Shown one piece after another: positions 39,101-52,100 of a DNA stretch of 64,000 nt. Each line of letters starts with the position of its first letter. The stretch's first letter is position 1. The notes below the pieces were generated by a model that did not search any database, had not been told where the DNA came from, and saw only the letters and a list, made by a program, of their open reading frames with translations. The position numbers were made by a program, and so were the translations under genes. Origin of the DNA: Trogon surrucura (Eukaryota; Chordata; Aves; Trogoniformes; Trogonidae); assembly GCA_020746105.1 (NCBI GenBank), contig CM036622.1, positions 44,617,477-44,681,476 of the forward strand, in the 5' to 3' direction.

Positions 39101-41599
39101 GACTCTGTTTCCAGCAGAGCAAATCTCCAGGAACCCTAAAATCACAGATGATGGTGCCTTCGAGGGATGGTGATGCTGACTGCCCGTGGACCACAGGGTT
39201 CTTGTAACACTTCCATGGCTCTTCACCATTCTCCTGCTGGAGTGACAGCTATGCCAGGAAAGCTTCTTGACAGCCATTGGTGTGGCTGACGTTTCCAGAG
39301 CAGTTTGAATTAAACGTGCCAGCCTGAGTTTAGATGCGGGGCAGACACAAAGGAATGTCCCTCTGGGCCTGTGTGTTTTGGTGCAGCCTGTAATTTTTTG
39401 TGCCTTTCTGATTTTTGTAATGTGAAGAAAGCAAACATGGAAAATCTTGTTTCAATGCCCAGTTTGTTGTAAAAGATCCAGAATGTCAAGGCTGTGTAGC
39501 TGTAGTTGTTTGGAGAGCTGTAAACAGCCTAGAGGAATCCGTGCTGGGTTAGAGGTTTGCCCTCGTTCTTAAAGCTTTTCCTTCTGCTCACTGTTAGAAT
39601 TAAATAGAAACAAATTAGGAAAGGAGGTTTGCTAGCAAGAAGCACAACACGGTATTTTTTGCCTTTGCAGGTTTTCTGTAACTAACGTTGTGTTAATCAC
39701 ATCACATTTCCCCATGTTGCTCATGGGCATTTCTGCATGTGTCCCAGGCAGGTCCCTCCTGCCCTCTGGCACCCGGCGGCTGCGGCTGCTCCTCGCCAGC
39801 CTCACCCCGGCTCCGCTCAACCCGCACGTGCCTGACGTTCCAGACGACGGGCTTTGGCACAGTTTTGGGCACTTCGACCCTTTTTTGCAGGCCCAGTTTC
39901 TGCAGCAGCAGTGGCCTCTGTGAGCTGTGAAAGCCACACAGAGCCCTTCTTTTACAGGGTACAGCCGCGACCGCTGTAGTAGTGAATGCCGTCCCCCACA
40001 AGCAGCGAGAGGGTTGCAGGGTAGAGGGGTTGGGTTCTTGTTTTAACTGAGCTCTCTTATCTGCAGAAACATTTCCTGAGTTACTCTCTCATCCTTCCCT
40101 TGGAGACACATTCGTGTCCTGGTGTGGGTATTTTTGGTTTGTTCTCATTTTTTTTCTGCCTTCTTATTTTAACCCTTGCTTCACTTTTACAGAGGTTTTT
40201 GCTGAGCCTGGTTTACAGAATGCTCGTGGGGACAAACTTGCTTCTGCAGATGCTGTCTCTCACCCTTCTTGGCATTCCCTACCCCCAGCTTTAGCTCCAT
40301 ATCCCCATAATTTAATATTATAGACAATTTATGACAGAGGCCAGCCAAGATGAGGTTATGCCAATTACGTAAGTGTTTTCTATAAAGCCATCCTCTTGCT
40401 CTTTTAAGCAACTCTGTTATTTGAACAAGTGTTCAAATCTGGGCAATGCAGTGCACAGTTACATGTAACTAAACAATTATTTTGACAGACAATAAAGACA
40501 CACCTCTGATGTTAATGTGACGTTAATGTGTTTCTTGCAGAAGCCTTAATTTTTCTGTACTTTAATTCTAAATACAGTGAATATCAACTTCTCTAATGGC
40601 TCCATTACAGTGGGAATGTCGAGCCAAGCACTGAAATAAAGGGAACTCTAAAACTAAGGTTGCTAAAATAATACTAATTTGGTTCTTTCCCTGTCAGTGC
40701 TTGTGCCCCACGAGGGGATGCTCCGTTAGTATCCCACTGCCTCTCAGCTGGAGTATGTTCAGTGCAAAGATATTTTAGCTGGCAAACTCCAGCCGGTATT
40801 TATTGGAGAGTACAGTCTGATAGGTTTCAGAGGCTCAAAAATTGGCCAAGTTTCTTCAAGCTGGGTGGAAATGGCAAGGGCCCATCACTAACTGGAGGGT
40901 GATCTTTCATCAGGTTTCAGAATTTCTGCGTTGAACAGTAGATATGATAATAGACCCTAAGGAAGGGTCTGTCTCCTCAGAGCCTTCCCCTGAGCTCTTT
41001 CTGAGGCTTCTCTGGGCCGGTTTTGTGATGGCTTTTCTCAAAGATTACAAACCAAAGCAGAACTCCCAAATAGCAAACTTTGCTAAATCTTACTATTTTT
41101 TTAATGGTTTTTATAATCCACTGGAAAGTGGTCTTGTATTAAAGAATTTTGGACAGGGTGGACTCTTTATATTTACAAATAATGAGATGCTTGAGGAAAA
41201 GGAATAGAGAGAGGTGAGTAATTCTTGCTGAAGGATGGTAAACACAAAATGAAGAGTGAGGAAAAAGAAATTGAAGAAGATGGAGGCAAAAAAAAATGTT
41301 TAAAAAGAACTAAAGATGAAGGCAAATTGTAGTCTTTTCCATGTATGAAGAAAACCCAGACCTGTGCCAATGAGCTTGGATGGACTACCCCTAAGTATCT
41401 CACCTGTGTCCTGCTCTCTGGTCCTGCAGCACACCAAGGTAGTGCCACGTGTTATGACGTTAAAGCAGCATTTGCCTCCTTCAGTGCAAACCTCATTTTA
41501 AGCCCTGTGTGTGAGCAAAAGCTGCTTTCATCCACCTTCTAACCAGATAGCTGCTCCTTGGCCCAAGCTTGGTACTTCATTCTGTGAAAGTGAGCTGGG
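39101..41599. other. Intergenic DNA with a small GC-rich patch (39.73-39.99 kb)
   Basis: Within 39730-39990 there is a local cluster of CpG (CACCCGGCGGCTGCGGCTGC, CCCGCACGTGCCTGACG), unlike the AT-rich flanks. About 100-codon frames appear on both strands. It is too short for a classical CpG island and no gene is recognised. Confidence 0.5.
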
Positions 41600-42073
41600 A
41601 TGCAGGGAAGATATTCTGTGTGTGAGACTTCAACATGCGAGGAGCGATTGAGGGAGCTGGGACTGTTGGAGGAGCAATTGAGGGAGCTGGGAGTGTTCAG
41701 TTTGACAAAGAGGAGGCTGAGGGGGGACCTCATCATGCTCTACAATTACTTGAAAGGACATTGTAGAGAGGTTGGTGCTGGTCTCTTCTCACAGGTAATT
41801 AGGGACAGAACCAGGGGGAATGGGTTCAAGTTGAAACAGGGCAAGTTTAGACTGGACATTAGGAAGAAATTCTTCACGGAAAGAGTGGTCAGACACTGGA
41901 ACAGACTGCCTAGGGAGGTGGTTGAGTCACCATCTCTGGATGTGTTTAAGTGTCGCTTAGATGTGGTGTTGGGTGATACGGTTTAGGGGTGAACTTGTAG
42001 TGTAGGGTTAATGGTTGGACTCGATGATCCCAAGGATCTTTTCCAGCCTGAACTGTTCTATGATTCTATGAAA
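41600..42073 (+). mobile_element. CR1 LINE 3' end with C-terminal ORF2 remnant
   Basis: The plus strand reads through the tail of CR1 ORF2 in one open frame (41600-41986, 128 codons): RLRELG.., [76 protein letters not shown]. The 3' non-coding end follows, with GGTTGGACTCGATGATC and the closing TTCTATGATTCTATGA octamers at 42056-42070. It is 5'-truncated, as most CR1 copies are. The frame is still open, so the copy is fairly young, but it lacks the catalytic reverse transcriptase and endonuclease and cannot move on its own. A 30-bp tandem duplication lies at 41641-41697. Confidence 0.93.
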
Positions 42074-43299
42074 TAATTCTCTGCCTGAAACAGCTCGAGC
42101 AGCACTAGTCAAGCCAGTGCTCGCCCCTGTCCCAGACAGAAACCTCATCTGCTCATCTCTGCTCAGTGGCAGGGTGTCATCAGAGGCCTCTGTTGGGGAC
42201 AAAGAGGAGTACCAGGATGCAGCATCTGAATGAAATGCCTTCCTGTAAGAACCACTTTGTATTTCTGATCTGCGCTGACTTGTGGAGCTGATGCAGTACC
42301 TTAATTCAAGCTCTGTTAGGTCGCCTTTCAATAAATCTTCTCTGCAAAGATAAAAGATGTTAAGAAGTAGGTCTTACAGCTGCCCTTCAGAATCCACTCT
42401 CCTCTGTGTTAATCCAATAACATGTGAGATGATAGACGGGAGTTCTCAGGAGATGTCATACAAAGTGTTCACTTTAAAATGAACAAAAACCAGTCGAGTT
42501 TTCAGAAGAAAGTTATAACTCACAGGGCCTCTGGCCCTGGGAGCTCTGGCAAGCCTAACTTCAGTGGAGATTTAAGACTAAACAGACAAACAAAAAAGAG
42601 GTACAAAATGTGGATCCAGATTGCATGGCCACCCAGACCTGGGAGGGATGGAAAAATCATAAGTGGATAGCTGTACTGACTTGCATGAGCCTGAAGTTGT
42701 TTTTCTTCCTTCCTGACTTTTGGAGCCTTTTGAGTACACAAGATTTTTAAAATAATTCTTTGGAATCATCATGCTATTTTATCAGCTCACCAGTTGGAAT
42801 GGGTGGTGATTGTTTATGACCTTAATGAATCTCCACTTCAGAATGCATGTGAAGCTTAATTAAAAAATTTGCAAAGCAGTTTCTGCCCCTGAGTCCCCTG
42901 AGCCACTGGTGTGGTGTAGGAGGGACAGTGAGGTCTCGCTGCTGGCCGGGGATGGCGGAGAGGAGGCACAGACTGTAGCACCCATCTGTGAGCGGTGGTG
43001 GTGGCAGCAGCACCCTCAAAAGCACCCCCGTGGTGCTGTAAATGTGTTAATATCAGGGCTGAGGCTGCATACAAGGGGGGCAGCTCCCAGGCAGCCAGTC
43101 CAACAAAAATCTTTCAGCACCAGCCAAGGGCAACTTTTAAAAAACACAGCGTTGTCCCTGTGCTGCTTTTGCGCACATCATTGTGTGCCAAAAGGAGAAA
43201 AGGGCTAATTTTTAAAACATTTTCTATTTTCCATGTTTGCTCTGGGAATGGGCAAATATTTCACATTAACTACGTTCTTCTGCCAATTTTTGTCATGAG
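42074..43299. other. Intergenic DNA
   Basis: Sequence after the CR1 copy with no recognised gene. A run of short frames on both strands at 42.8-43.3 kb has no family features. Confidence 0.5.
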
Positions 43300-44640
43300 A
43301 GCACGGTCTCCGAATTGTAGAGCCTATGAATTATAGTGGTAAACGCCGTATTGCTTTGACCTTTTGAAATGTCTCCAGCATGATTGGCTGCCTGTCCTCC
43401 CCTTCCCCCAGAGGTCGGGCAGGTTGTAAATATAGGCGAAATGGAATAGCCAGATAATCAAATTGAACCTATTTCACTGCAGTGCGGTGCAATCACAGTG
43501 CAGCGAAATTCCATCAGCGTCGGAGGCTGCATTTCAAGTGCCACGGAAATCGCTTTGTAACCATCCACGCCACTCGAGGAGCAGTGTTCGCTGTCTGCCA
43601 CACTGTGGGCTCTGCATTTTTAAGCTTCCTTTAGCAAAGAAAAAAAGAAATCCTGAAGCTACATAAAAAAGAGCAAAGAAGAGGCTGCCATTTAAAAAAA
43701 GCGCATCATCTGAAAAAAAATTACCTTGACATATAGGATGATTGATAATTTTTATTTGCCTTGGGGTTTTTTTCCTTTAAAGACTCCTCTGCTCTGGAGC
43801 AGATGAAAGAATTGCTTGCTGCATCACCTGAGCTCACCTTCTTCAAAGAATAAGTACTTCAGTCATTATTTTAGCAACAGCGTTGAAGTACAGCGCATAA
43901 GCAGTGGTATGAAAAGCACTGTAACTCTAGCTATGTATCATAAGGATGATATTTAGGAGCAACGTCCTCTGACCAAGCGAGATGAAAATCCGGACGTTGA
44001 AATCTGCAGAGATGATTTTTCAGGAGCGGGAGCCAAGCGCAGCGCTGCACTTCTGTGGCTTGCAAGCGCAGCGATGCTAGCAGTGGAGTAGCAGGGCATA
44101 ATTAATGTTTACTTATAATCAGCATCTTTCTGTGCCAGCAATCATGGCAGACTGAAACTAAGCAGGGGAACCAGAAACCCTGCTGCTTTCAGCTGTCTGG
44201 AACAATAATTACACAGTGCCACGGCACCTCTGGGAGTCTGGCACCATTTATCCTCCCCGACTCCTGGCGCTGGTTACCTGCCACGGAGCAATCCCCAAAG
44301 CAACCAATCCTCAGCATCATTTTCATACAAAAGGTGGAGGGAATGATAATGGCTATGCTATTGCTCTGCTTTCAGAAAGCTGGGCTGATGGCTTAATTGA
44401 GGTTAAAATAAGCTCCAATCAGAGGTAAAAACCTAACCGGGCTACTTAATCTTAAATAAATACAAGAGAGATACAAGTGCATGAGGAGAGAATAATAACT
44501 GACTCTGGTAGGGTTTCTATGGAGAATAATCATTAGCCAGGCAGTGAACAGATTGGACTGGGAGCAGGCTATTTAGCATTCATGCCCTGGTGGTAGAGGC
44601 TTTGAGCTGGAGGCTAATTTGAATTTTAGGGCTGGGTTTA
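43300..44640. promoter_or_regulatory. Candidate conserved non-coding / enhancer block
   Basis: Repeat-free, AT-rich sequence dense in ATTA/TAAT cores. TAATTA (44099-44104) lies right beside forkhead-type TGTTTAC (44106-44112). There are an AGATAA GATA-type core near 43,452, CCAATCAG near 44,415 and several short internal palindromes. The sequence character is that of long conserved elements flanking transcription-factor genes; this is judged by eye, not by alignment. Confidence 0.3.
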
Positions 44641-47600
44641 AAAACGAAAAAAAAAAGCCTCTGTCTGGAGCAAAGCAGCATCATATTCATTTTCGCCCCA
44701 GACTGTGCCTAGAAAATCAGTTGACTTTTACTCTGTGACCTAGGTGAGGATTTTCTAACAAAAGGGAGAAGTAATGGCAAGACAGAAAGGCGTTTGGTTG
44801 ACTGGGGAGCAGGGATTTGCCCTGCCCAGGCAGTGTTCCCTAGTGCTGTATGTACCCCCCAGCTCCCCCGTAGTCTTTGTAAGGGGCAGACAGCAGCCCA
44901 GCCTGCCTTCCTTTCATCAGCACCACTGGGAATGCTACCAGAAAAAAGAAACAAAAGGGGAATTTATTTTTTGCCTTATAGCTTCATTCTTAGAGCTAAT
45001 TCCCTTTAAAACTTGAAACAGAAGTACTTATTCTTTGGCAAATCGCTGGAAAGGTTTGGCAAAACTCAGATGTTTATGTTTTTCCGGCTTGCAGTTTGTT
45101 GTTCATCTGTTTGTGTAAGTTAAATTAGAAGTTAGATTTCAGAAGTATTTGAAAACACTTCTTGCATCCAGCAGCATTTCAAATCCAAACTAAAATTTCA
45201 ACCCTTTTCTGCTCTGTTCGTCTACCAGCTGCTTGCAAGAGGGGTTTTTGTTACAATAACTTTCCTTTAAACAGACTATGTGAAAAACGCAATAACTAGC
45301 TGGAGATTTGCAGATTCTGCCAGAGTGCGGTTTCTGGGCTCTGTTTTTCTTAGTGTGTATCCCCGAGATGAAGTGATGTGTTTCCTCCACCAGAAGCTCA
45401 GCTCACTCGGTCACACGATGGCTGAGCGGGGATCTGGCCTCAAGATCTGTAGCTGGAGACAGATAAAGTTAGACGCAGGTATGATATTGCTGAGTGTATT
45501 TCAGACTTTATTCATTTTAATGTAACTTGGGATCCTTTCTCTCCTGCTGCTTTTTATTTATGGCTTAGTATTTGGTAAAAAGAATCTTGTTATTACGCAA
45601 TTTCAAAAATCATGTTGCAGCCCCTATGTAAGACTCTGTGGTTTGCTATGAGATTCTGCAATAATTTACTTAAAAGCTCTGCTTACACCTCCCCATTTTC
45701 CTGATTTTAGCTGGAAGTCCTTCAGCTTATGTCTATCAGGAGATGAAAATAAACTGTAGGCGGCAGCTTCGTGTAGCTGGATGCTCCATTACTGTTGCGA
45801 ATTGCAAGAGTCCTCAGGAAAGCAATGAAAAATTACCCCTCTCCAGGCAGTGAAAAATGTCAGGACCCTCATGGTCTCTGAGGCCTTAACAGAGAATAAT
45901 TACGTTGTGAACAGACTGCGGCGTGGTGGAGACCTCGCATCACTCTCAAAGGGAAGGCTACGAGACCCCTCTAAAAGGGAGATCAGAGCCCTGACACAGC
46001 ATTTTTTGGGAGAAGGCAGGTGAAAATAAAAAGCTCAGATGCCAAGAATGGCTGGCTTCATTGAGGTGAGTGGTCCTGTGCCATACAGGGCTGCTCGCAG
46101 CCAGGGAAACAAAGGATAAACGTGGTTCAACAAATAATTGGGTGGGCATTTTTAACACACCGAGCTTTGACCTTAATTCTCCTGGTAGCCAAAACCTGCA
46201 AGACAGTCGAACAAACAGAACAGGAGTGTGAGGCCTCAGATGAGGAGAGGACTTGAACAAAATATCCCTGGAAAATCCTCCTGTCCCTGGGCTGGTGAGC
46301 ATCGCCTGTCTTCCCCAAGACACCCTTCGGTCAGGGGGTCCAGCCCACCCCTGGCCTGGGCTATTGCCTCCTGTTTGTGCCCAGAGTGGCAAGGGCCATG
46401 GTGGGGCGAGCTGCGGCTACCCCGGGAGCTCTGCTGCAAGTTGTCTTGGCTGTCTCGGTCAGGAGCTGGGATCCTCCTGCCCACAGAGAGCAGCAGCCAG
46501 CGTACAGTTCAAGGAGTGGGACAAGAAGGAAGGATTTTTGCAGCCTGGTAGAATTCAGAGTGTGGTCTGTAGAGGAACGGTAATGAGAATGGTGAACAGG
46601 ACCAAGGACGACTGATGTGATCAGGTCAAGGCAATTCTAAAGCGATTTGCTCTTAATGGGTAACAGGGGTCAGAATTTGTGAGATATTTCACCTCCCTAG
46701 GAAAGAGTCTGACAGACCTGAGTTCATTATCCTGTGGGAAGGTGACAGCACTGTTCTGCTGAGTTGAACAGGAGCAGGGTTAAGGTTACAAAAAGAGGAC
46801 TAGAGTCCTCCTAACTATGCCTTCCCTCTCTTTCCAGCTCTTTAACTATAAAAACTGACCTTGTGCAATAGCGAGAGATACTGTCGGCAACCTTGGTGGG
46901 GAATAGGACTTTGGGGGAGGGCAAAAATTTTGCTAGGGTTTGTTTGCAGGGGAGGTGCGAGGAGGCCCAGATGGTAGTATCAAAGGAGCAGTAACTCAAT
47001 CACTGTGACTCTGCCATCTGCTCTGTCCTGGGTTATAATTCCCAGCTCTTCCAAATTCACCCAGAGTTTTGTGGTTTGATCAGAGAAGACTTGGTGTGAA
47101 TTAAAAGGGAATCGGAGGTTCTGCTTTGCAGACCTTGAGCTGTTGGGAAGAGGACTCGGGCACATCTTCAACACAGCAATGTCCTGGGAGGGGAATAATT
47201 ACTAGCCCCTAAACTACCACTGCATGGCTTTACAGCATTTTCTTCTCAGGGTTTAAATCACAGCTTTTCAGCAGTGCGCAATTTTTTCATGGGTGCCTCG
47301 GAAGGAAAGGAAATTCAAGCTTTGCCATCTTCCTCCTGATAATGCAGATGTAGGGCCGATCGCCACCTCAGGTGAAATAGTAAGACAGAGGTACATACTT
47401 TTAATTTGCCAGACAAATCTGCTAGACTAGGCCAAATCTGCTAGTATCTTATTTTTCCCTTAATCTTGGTTCTTAATATTCAGAGCCTTGATTTTTTGTA
47501 CATAATTATAAGATGCTGAGAATCTCTCCAAGTTAAATAATTCATTGTCACAACAGGCTTTGTCTTGAAAATGATAATCAAATGATAAATGTGTTCGCTG

Positions 47601-48867
47601 TTACTGTCTCCAAAAACCTCTTCCACCTGCTACAACAGAGCTGACAGCACCGTCCTTCAAGTGTTGGCTTTCATGCTGTGAGTAGAAATGTAACTCCAAC
47701 TTTTCCTTGCCTCCTTGGTGGGACAGGCCTTGCCCAGATGATCAGACTCATGGAAGATACAGGTTAGGGCAGGACAAAGTGGCAGCTGCCGCAGGTACCA
47801 CAAAGCCTCAGCGGGAGCCACAGAAGGATGCAGTACCGGTGGCAAGCAGGGGAGGTGAACCCCAGGGTCTCCCCAGGTTTGTGGCACTGGCTCTAACCAG
47901 GAGAGAGCAGCAGGTTGTGCTGGGAGTGCTGCTTTTGGAGACAGCTTCTGAAAGCAATTCTTCCTTTTCCCTCTCCAAAGTGTTAATTTAGTGTGGTCCC
48001 CTTGCAGTGCCCTGGTGGCACCCAGGGAGGCAGCCTGCAGTGCTGCTTTGGGCTGCATGGCCCTCACCCACAGCCCAGCCCTCAGAGAAGCACTTTCCAC
48101 CAGTGCTCTGGTCCCTGGTCCTTCAGTAAAGCTTTTCTTTGCACAGACAGCAAGAGTTGCAGTTACCTGAGTGTTCCTATGACTCAGACCTGTTGTTCAG
48201 GAAAGGAATAAGGGTAAACACCTCTGCTGCACAGTCCTAGTGCAGCTGCCCATGGCAGTTTTCACTTTTCTCCATTACCTAATTAATGCCAATTTTCCTT
48301 GTCAGCACTTCTGAGTAGATATGTAAGTTTTGGAACACTTTAATATACCAGTTCTGAAACTGAGGTTTTGCTCCTTGCAAGGACATGTCCCTGCAGAAGT
48401 CAAGCACACTGATTTGCACACTTTTCTCCCTCCGAACCCTGTCAGGGCAGCCACGGACCTCCAACCTGCAGCAAATGCTACTGCACTTGCCCTTAAGCCC
48501 CTCTACTGTATATAAAACAGGGTGTAAGCACCGGCTAATTGTTTCAGGAAGCAAAACATGCCTTGATTGCTGCATAGCTCCAGGGGTTGTAAAGTCTCTA
48601 GTCCCAGAAGTGGCTGGAAATCAGGGGTTCAGGGAGGGATGCAGGGACACCCAGACCAGAGCTTCTGTGTCAGCGGACAGTGGGGTTGGGCAAGCCCGTA
48701 AAGCAAAGGCTGAGGGTGGCCTGGAAGATGGGTATTAAAGGGTAAGAGCAAGTGAAGAATGTTCTGCAACTTACTTTTATTTCATAGATAAGTGCTGAAG
48801 GCATCTCCCTGAGGGGGATGTGAACTCATACTTCCCTGTTCCATGCTTCAACCAGCTGGCTGTGTGA
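44641..48867. other. Intergenic DNA
   Basis: No gene or clear repeat was recognised. Overlapping 100-147-codon frames at 45.96-46.62 and 47.66-48.10 kb lie on both strands, in GC-rich stretches, and lack domains. Confidence 0.5.
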
Positions 48868-49180
48868 CATCCAAGGAAAGATTAAGAGGATTGAGTTTGC
48901 TTAGTCTAGAGTAAGGAGAAGGTAGACACAGTAACAGTTTACAGCTTCATGAGCTGCTGTTGCATGCATAGAGATGCACGGAAAAATAGCTCACCACATA
49001 CGTTGCAGAATGGGACAAGAGCAATGGATAAGGACAGAGTAAGAAAAATAGGAAAGTAAACCAAAGCAAGGGCTGTGTAAAAAGAAAAACTTTGTGAGCG
49101 AGATGAGAACTACGTGCTAGGTAAGACCATCTAGGAGACTCCACCATTTCCATCACTGGAGGCCTTTAAAAGCAGCCCGG
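48868..49180 (+). mobile_element. Old degenerate CR1 fragment
   Basis: GGAAAGATTAAGAGGATTGA then GTTTGCTTAGTCTAGAGTAA resembles the CR1 segment 'gag.aaagg.tgagggagctgggtttgttcagcctggagaa'. CATCACTGGAGGCCTTTAAA near the end resembles 'tccctggaggtcttcaa'. Matches between these landmarks are weak. Likely an ancient copy; the limits are approximate. Confidence 0.6.
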
Positions 49181-52100
49181 ACTGCTGCTGTGCCTGGGAG
49201 GGGCACACACGCCACCCTGTCTCCCAGCCCTGGCTTCTGTGTCTGCAGCTGCCCTCGGTGCCCCTGCCCAAGGCTGCGTGCTGGCTGTGCCCAGGTTGGG
49301 GTCCTTTTGCCTGTTTTTTCCCAGAGTCTTCCTTGGCAGGAGGGGGGGAGAGGCTGCGGTGCTGGGTGCCACATCCCATGGCAGGACCGTGCTGGCAGGG
49401 GCTGCCAGGCCTCACCCATGCCCGGCTCTGCTGCACATAACCGAGCACCACCTGGCAGCAGCTCACAGCTCTGAGGATTTCTTTCTATCTGGTGCAAAGA
49501 GGGAAGCCTTTGTGGCTGCAAGCAACCAGCTCTTACATTTCAGGCTGCAGTATAGGAAGCACAACTTTAGCAGGATTTTACTGAACTCATGGTCACTAAT
49601 GGGGACAGTGGCAGTACCAGGTACCACCACGACCACCCTAGTCCCCTGGAATGCTCCAGCACAGTGAGTAATGATAGGTGATGAGACAGGTTTGCTCAAG
49701 TGAGCAGTATTACTTTAGCAAAAAATGGGAATGAAGCTTTGGCCACGAGAAGCACTTTCATTTGATTTAGGGCATGAACAGCCAGGTAGGAACAAGGAAG
49801 CCAACGGCTAAATGAACAGCTACACGCCAACTTCTTTCACGGATTCTTTAAAACCAGAGAGGACCATTATAATTGTGCTGTCTGGCCTGCAACATGCCAC
49901 AACCCTTAGCTCACAATCTAGTACATTAGAAAGACAGCAGGAAGGAAGGAAAGGTGCTAGTCCCCACCTGTGGCTCACACAGTATGGATATTTCTTCTGC
50001 CATCCAAGACTGATGCTGGCAAAATGGAGTTTACCTTGCCAGCAGCAGCACTCAGCGTTTCATCGCACTGCATCCTGCCCTCACGTGCTCAGGCTTTCTT
50101 TTTATCTCAAGAACGCAAAGAAAGCCCAGAACGCCTTAGGACAACCACCTGGGGAGTTAGTTATGATTTTTAAGAGCTAATGATGCCGCCCACTGTTCAA
50201 TGTTTATAATAAACTGTCTTCTCACTCTCTTAAACTAAATTGTGTATATACGGGGGAAGAAGCTGTACCCATGGACACCCTTAACATCTGGATTGCTGCG
50301 CAGAGCTGCTGTACTCCACGAACAGGAAAAGTGGAGAGAAAGTTATTTATTTTCAGGCATTTGAATGAGGCAGGCTGGGAAACTCAGACAAAAGAAGGGG
50401 ACAGATATGATACTGGCCTCTAGCCACAATGATTTAATGCAGACCTGAAGATTGTGCAGTCCTCTTGACAGCTGGTTCCCAGCTCGGCCTACACAAGTGA
50501 TACGGATGGTGATTCAATGGTTGCACGGAATTACATTGCTTTCCCTCAGTTTCGTGCCAAATATAATACCTAATTGCTTAGCTTATGTGCATTTCTGCAG
50601 TACGGAAGAACAGGCACATTGGCAAACACGAGCAGCATGCAGCCTGCTTTAGCTATTACCTGGAAAGGACCATTACTTAATTCTTCTAGTCCGTGCTTCT
50701 TTTCGCTTTTTTTTTTTCTTTCATTTGCGTTACCACTTAGCATTAATGCTGATGACTGCTTTTTAATGAAGTGTCTATGGCTGAGTGGCTGGTGCCTCAG
50801 CCTTTGCAGGCAAGGCAGGGCTCTGGGCAGAGCCCAGCACATTCCAGCCCCGGGGCTCCAGGCTGTTGTACAAATAAGGAAGCAAACGGTCCAAGCAGGA
50901 TTGACTCTCAGCGCAGCAGGGATAGCAGGTGGGTGGATGCAGGAAAAGTAGAGATTCATAGGAAAAGAAGTCTTACCTTTAAAACTTGGAAAAGAACGCT
51001 TAGAGCACGACTAGTATATTGGTGAGAACAGCACTTCAGCTATGAAGCAGCTATTTCATAGAGGGAAATATGGTGGCATCCGTAATTAATAAATTATGCA
51101 CATAATGCTTTAAAGGAGTGCCAGAGGAGAGGTGCTACCTCTTGCACAGTCCTGTCTCTGCTTTTCTTCACGGAAGAAAGCTGTGAAGTAGAGAGAGTCA
51201 CAAGTGCTGGCAGGGAACTTGCCAAAGCCAGCACCCACAGAAGATGCACTTGCTCAGTTCATGGAGGGAAAATCCCTGCACCGGGCAGCAGTTTGGTGCA
51301 GCACTGCACAGCGGAAGTGCCTCTGGACAACGTGTTGCTCATTCCAAGCTGATACAAAAGCTTTTCTTGAAAAAAGATCATTTGTGGTTCTGTTTCTAGG
51401 TTAGACACTTCCTTTTAGCAGAATGGGTAGCAAGGCAGGGCCCTCATATGCAGAAGGCCAAGAAGCCACCACCAGCTCAGCATCATTTTCTTGGCAAAGA
51501 AAAGGCAGAGAGCACTGGCACATCAGCGGCCAGGTAACACAGCACCAAGAGTTTGATTCCAGCCACTTAGCTGCAGTACATGATGAACTAGATAAGCTAA
51601 CCAATATTTAGCATTTTCTTACAACGCCTGATGTAAAAAATGGTAGCTTTTAATTACATTATTTTTTAAAAATGACAGCTTTCTTTCACAATTTTAACAA
51701 ACTACTGTGAAAAAATTTGTACCATAAATGCAAATCTAAACAGGCTGCGAAGGTAGTTTAGCTTGGGTTTTTTGTTTTGGGGTTTTTTTTTACATTTATA
51801 TATTTCGTTATTCCGATATGCTAAGATTATAACAGACAAGGTTACCTGTGCTCTTCAGGATCTGGTGCCACAAAGTTCAGATCTCAGATGGGGTACTCAG
51901 TGCCACCACAATGCTGCCACACTGCAAACAAGTGTATTTTTGTATAGCACAGATGGCGGCTGTGCATTCACAACTACATTGAAGAAACATAGTTCTTCAC
52001 TCCCATTTGCACTCAGGTGTGTGTCAAGTGAACCTGGACACAAGCTCATCACTGAGGAGCTGACACATAGAAGCTGCTCTGGGAAAGTCCAGAGAAAGGA

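Noticed and set aside
47657..48100. 147-codon minus-strand frame
   Set aside because: GC-rich shadow with an overlapping plus-strand frame; no family features.
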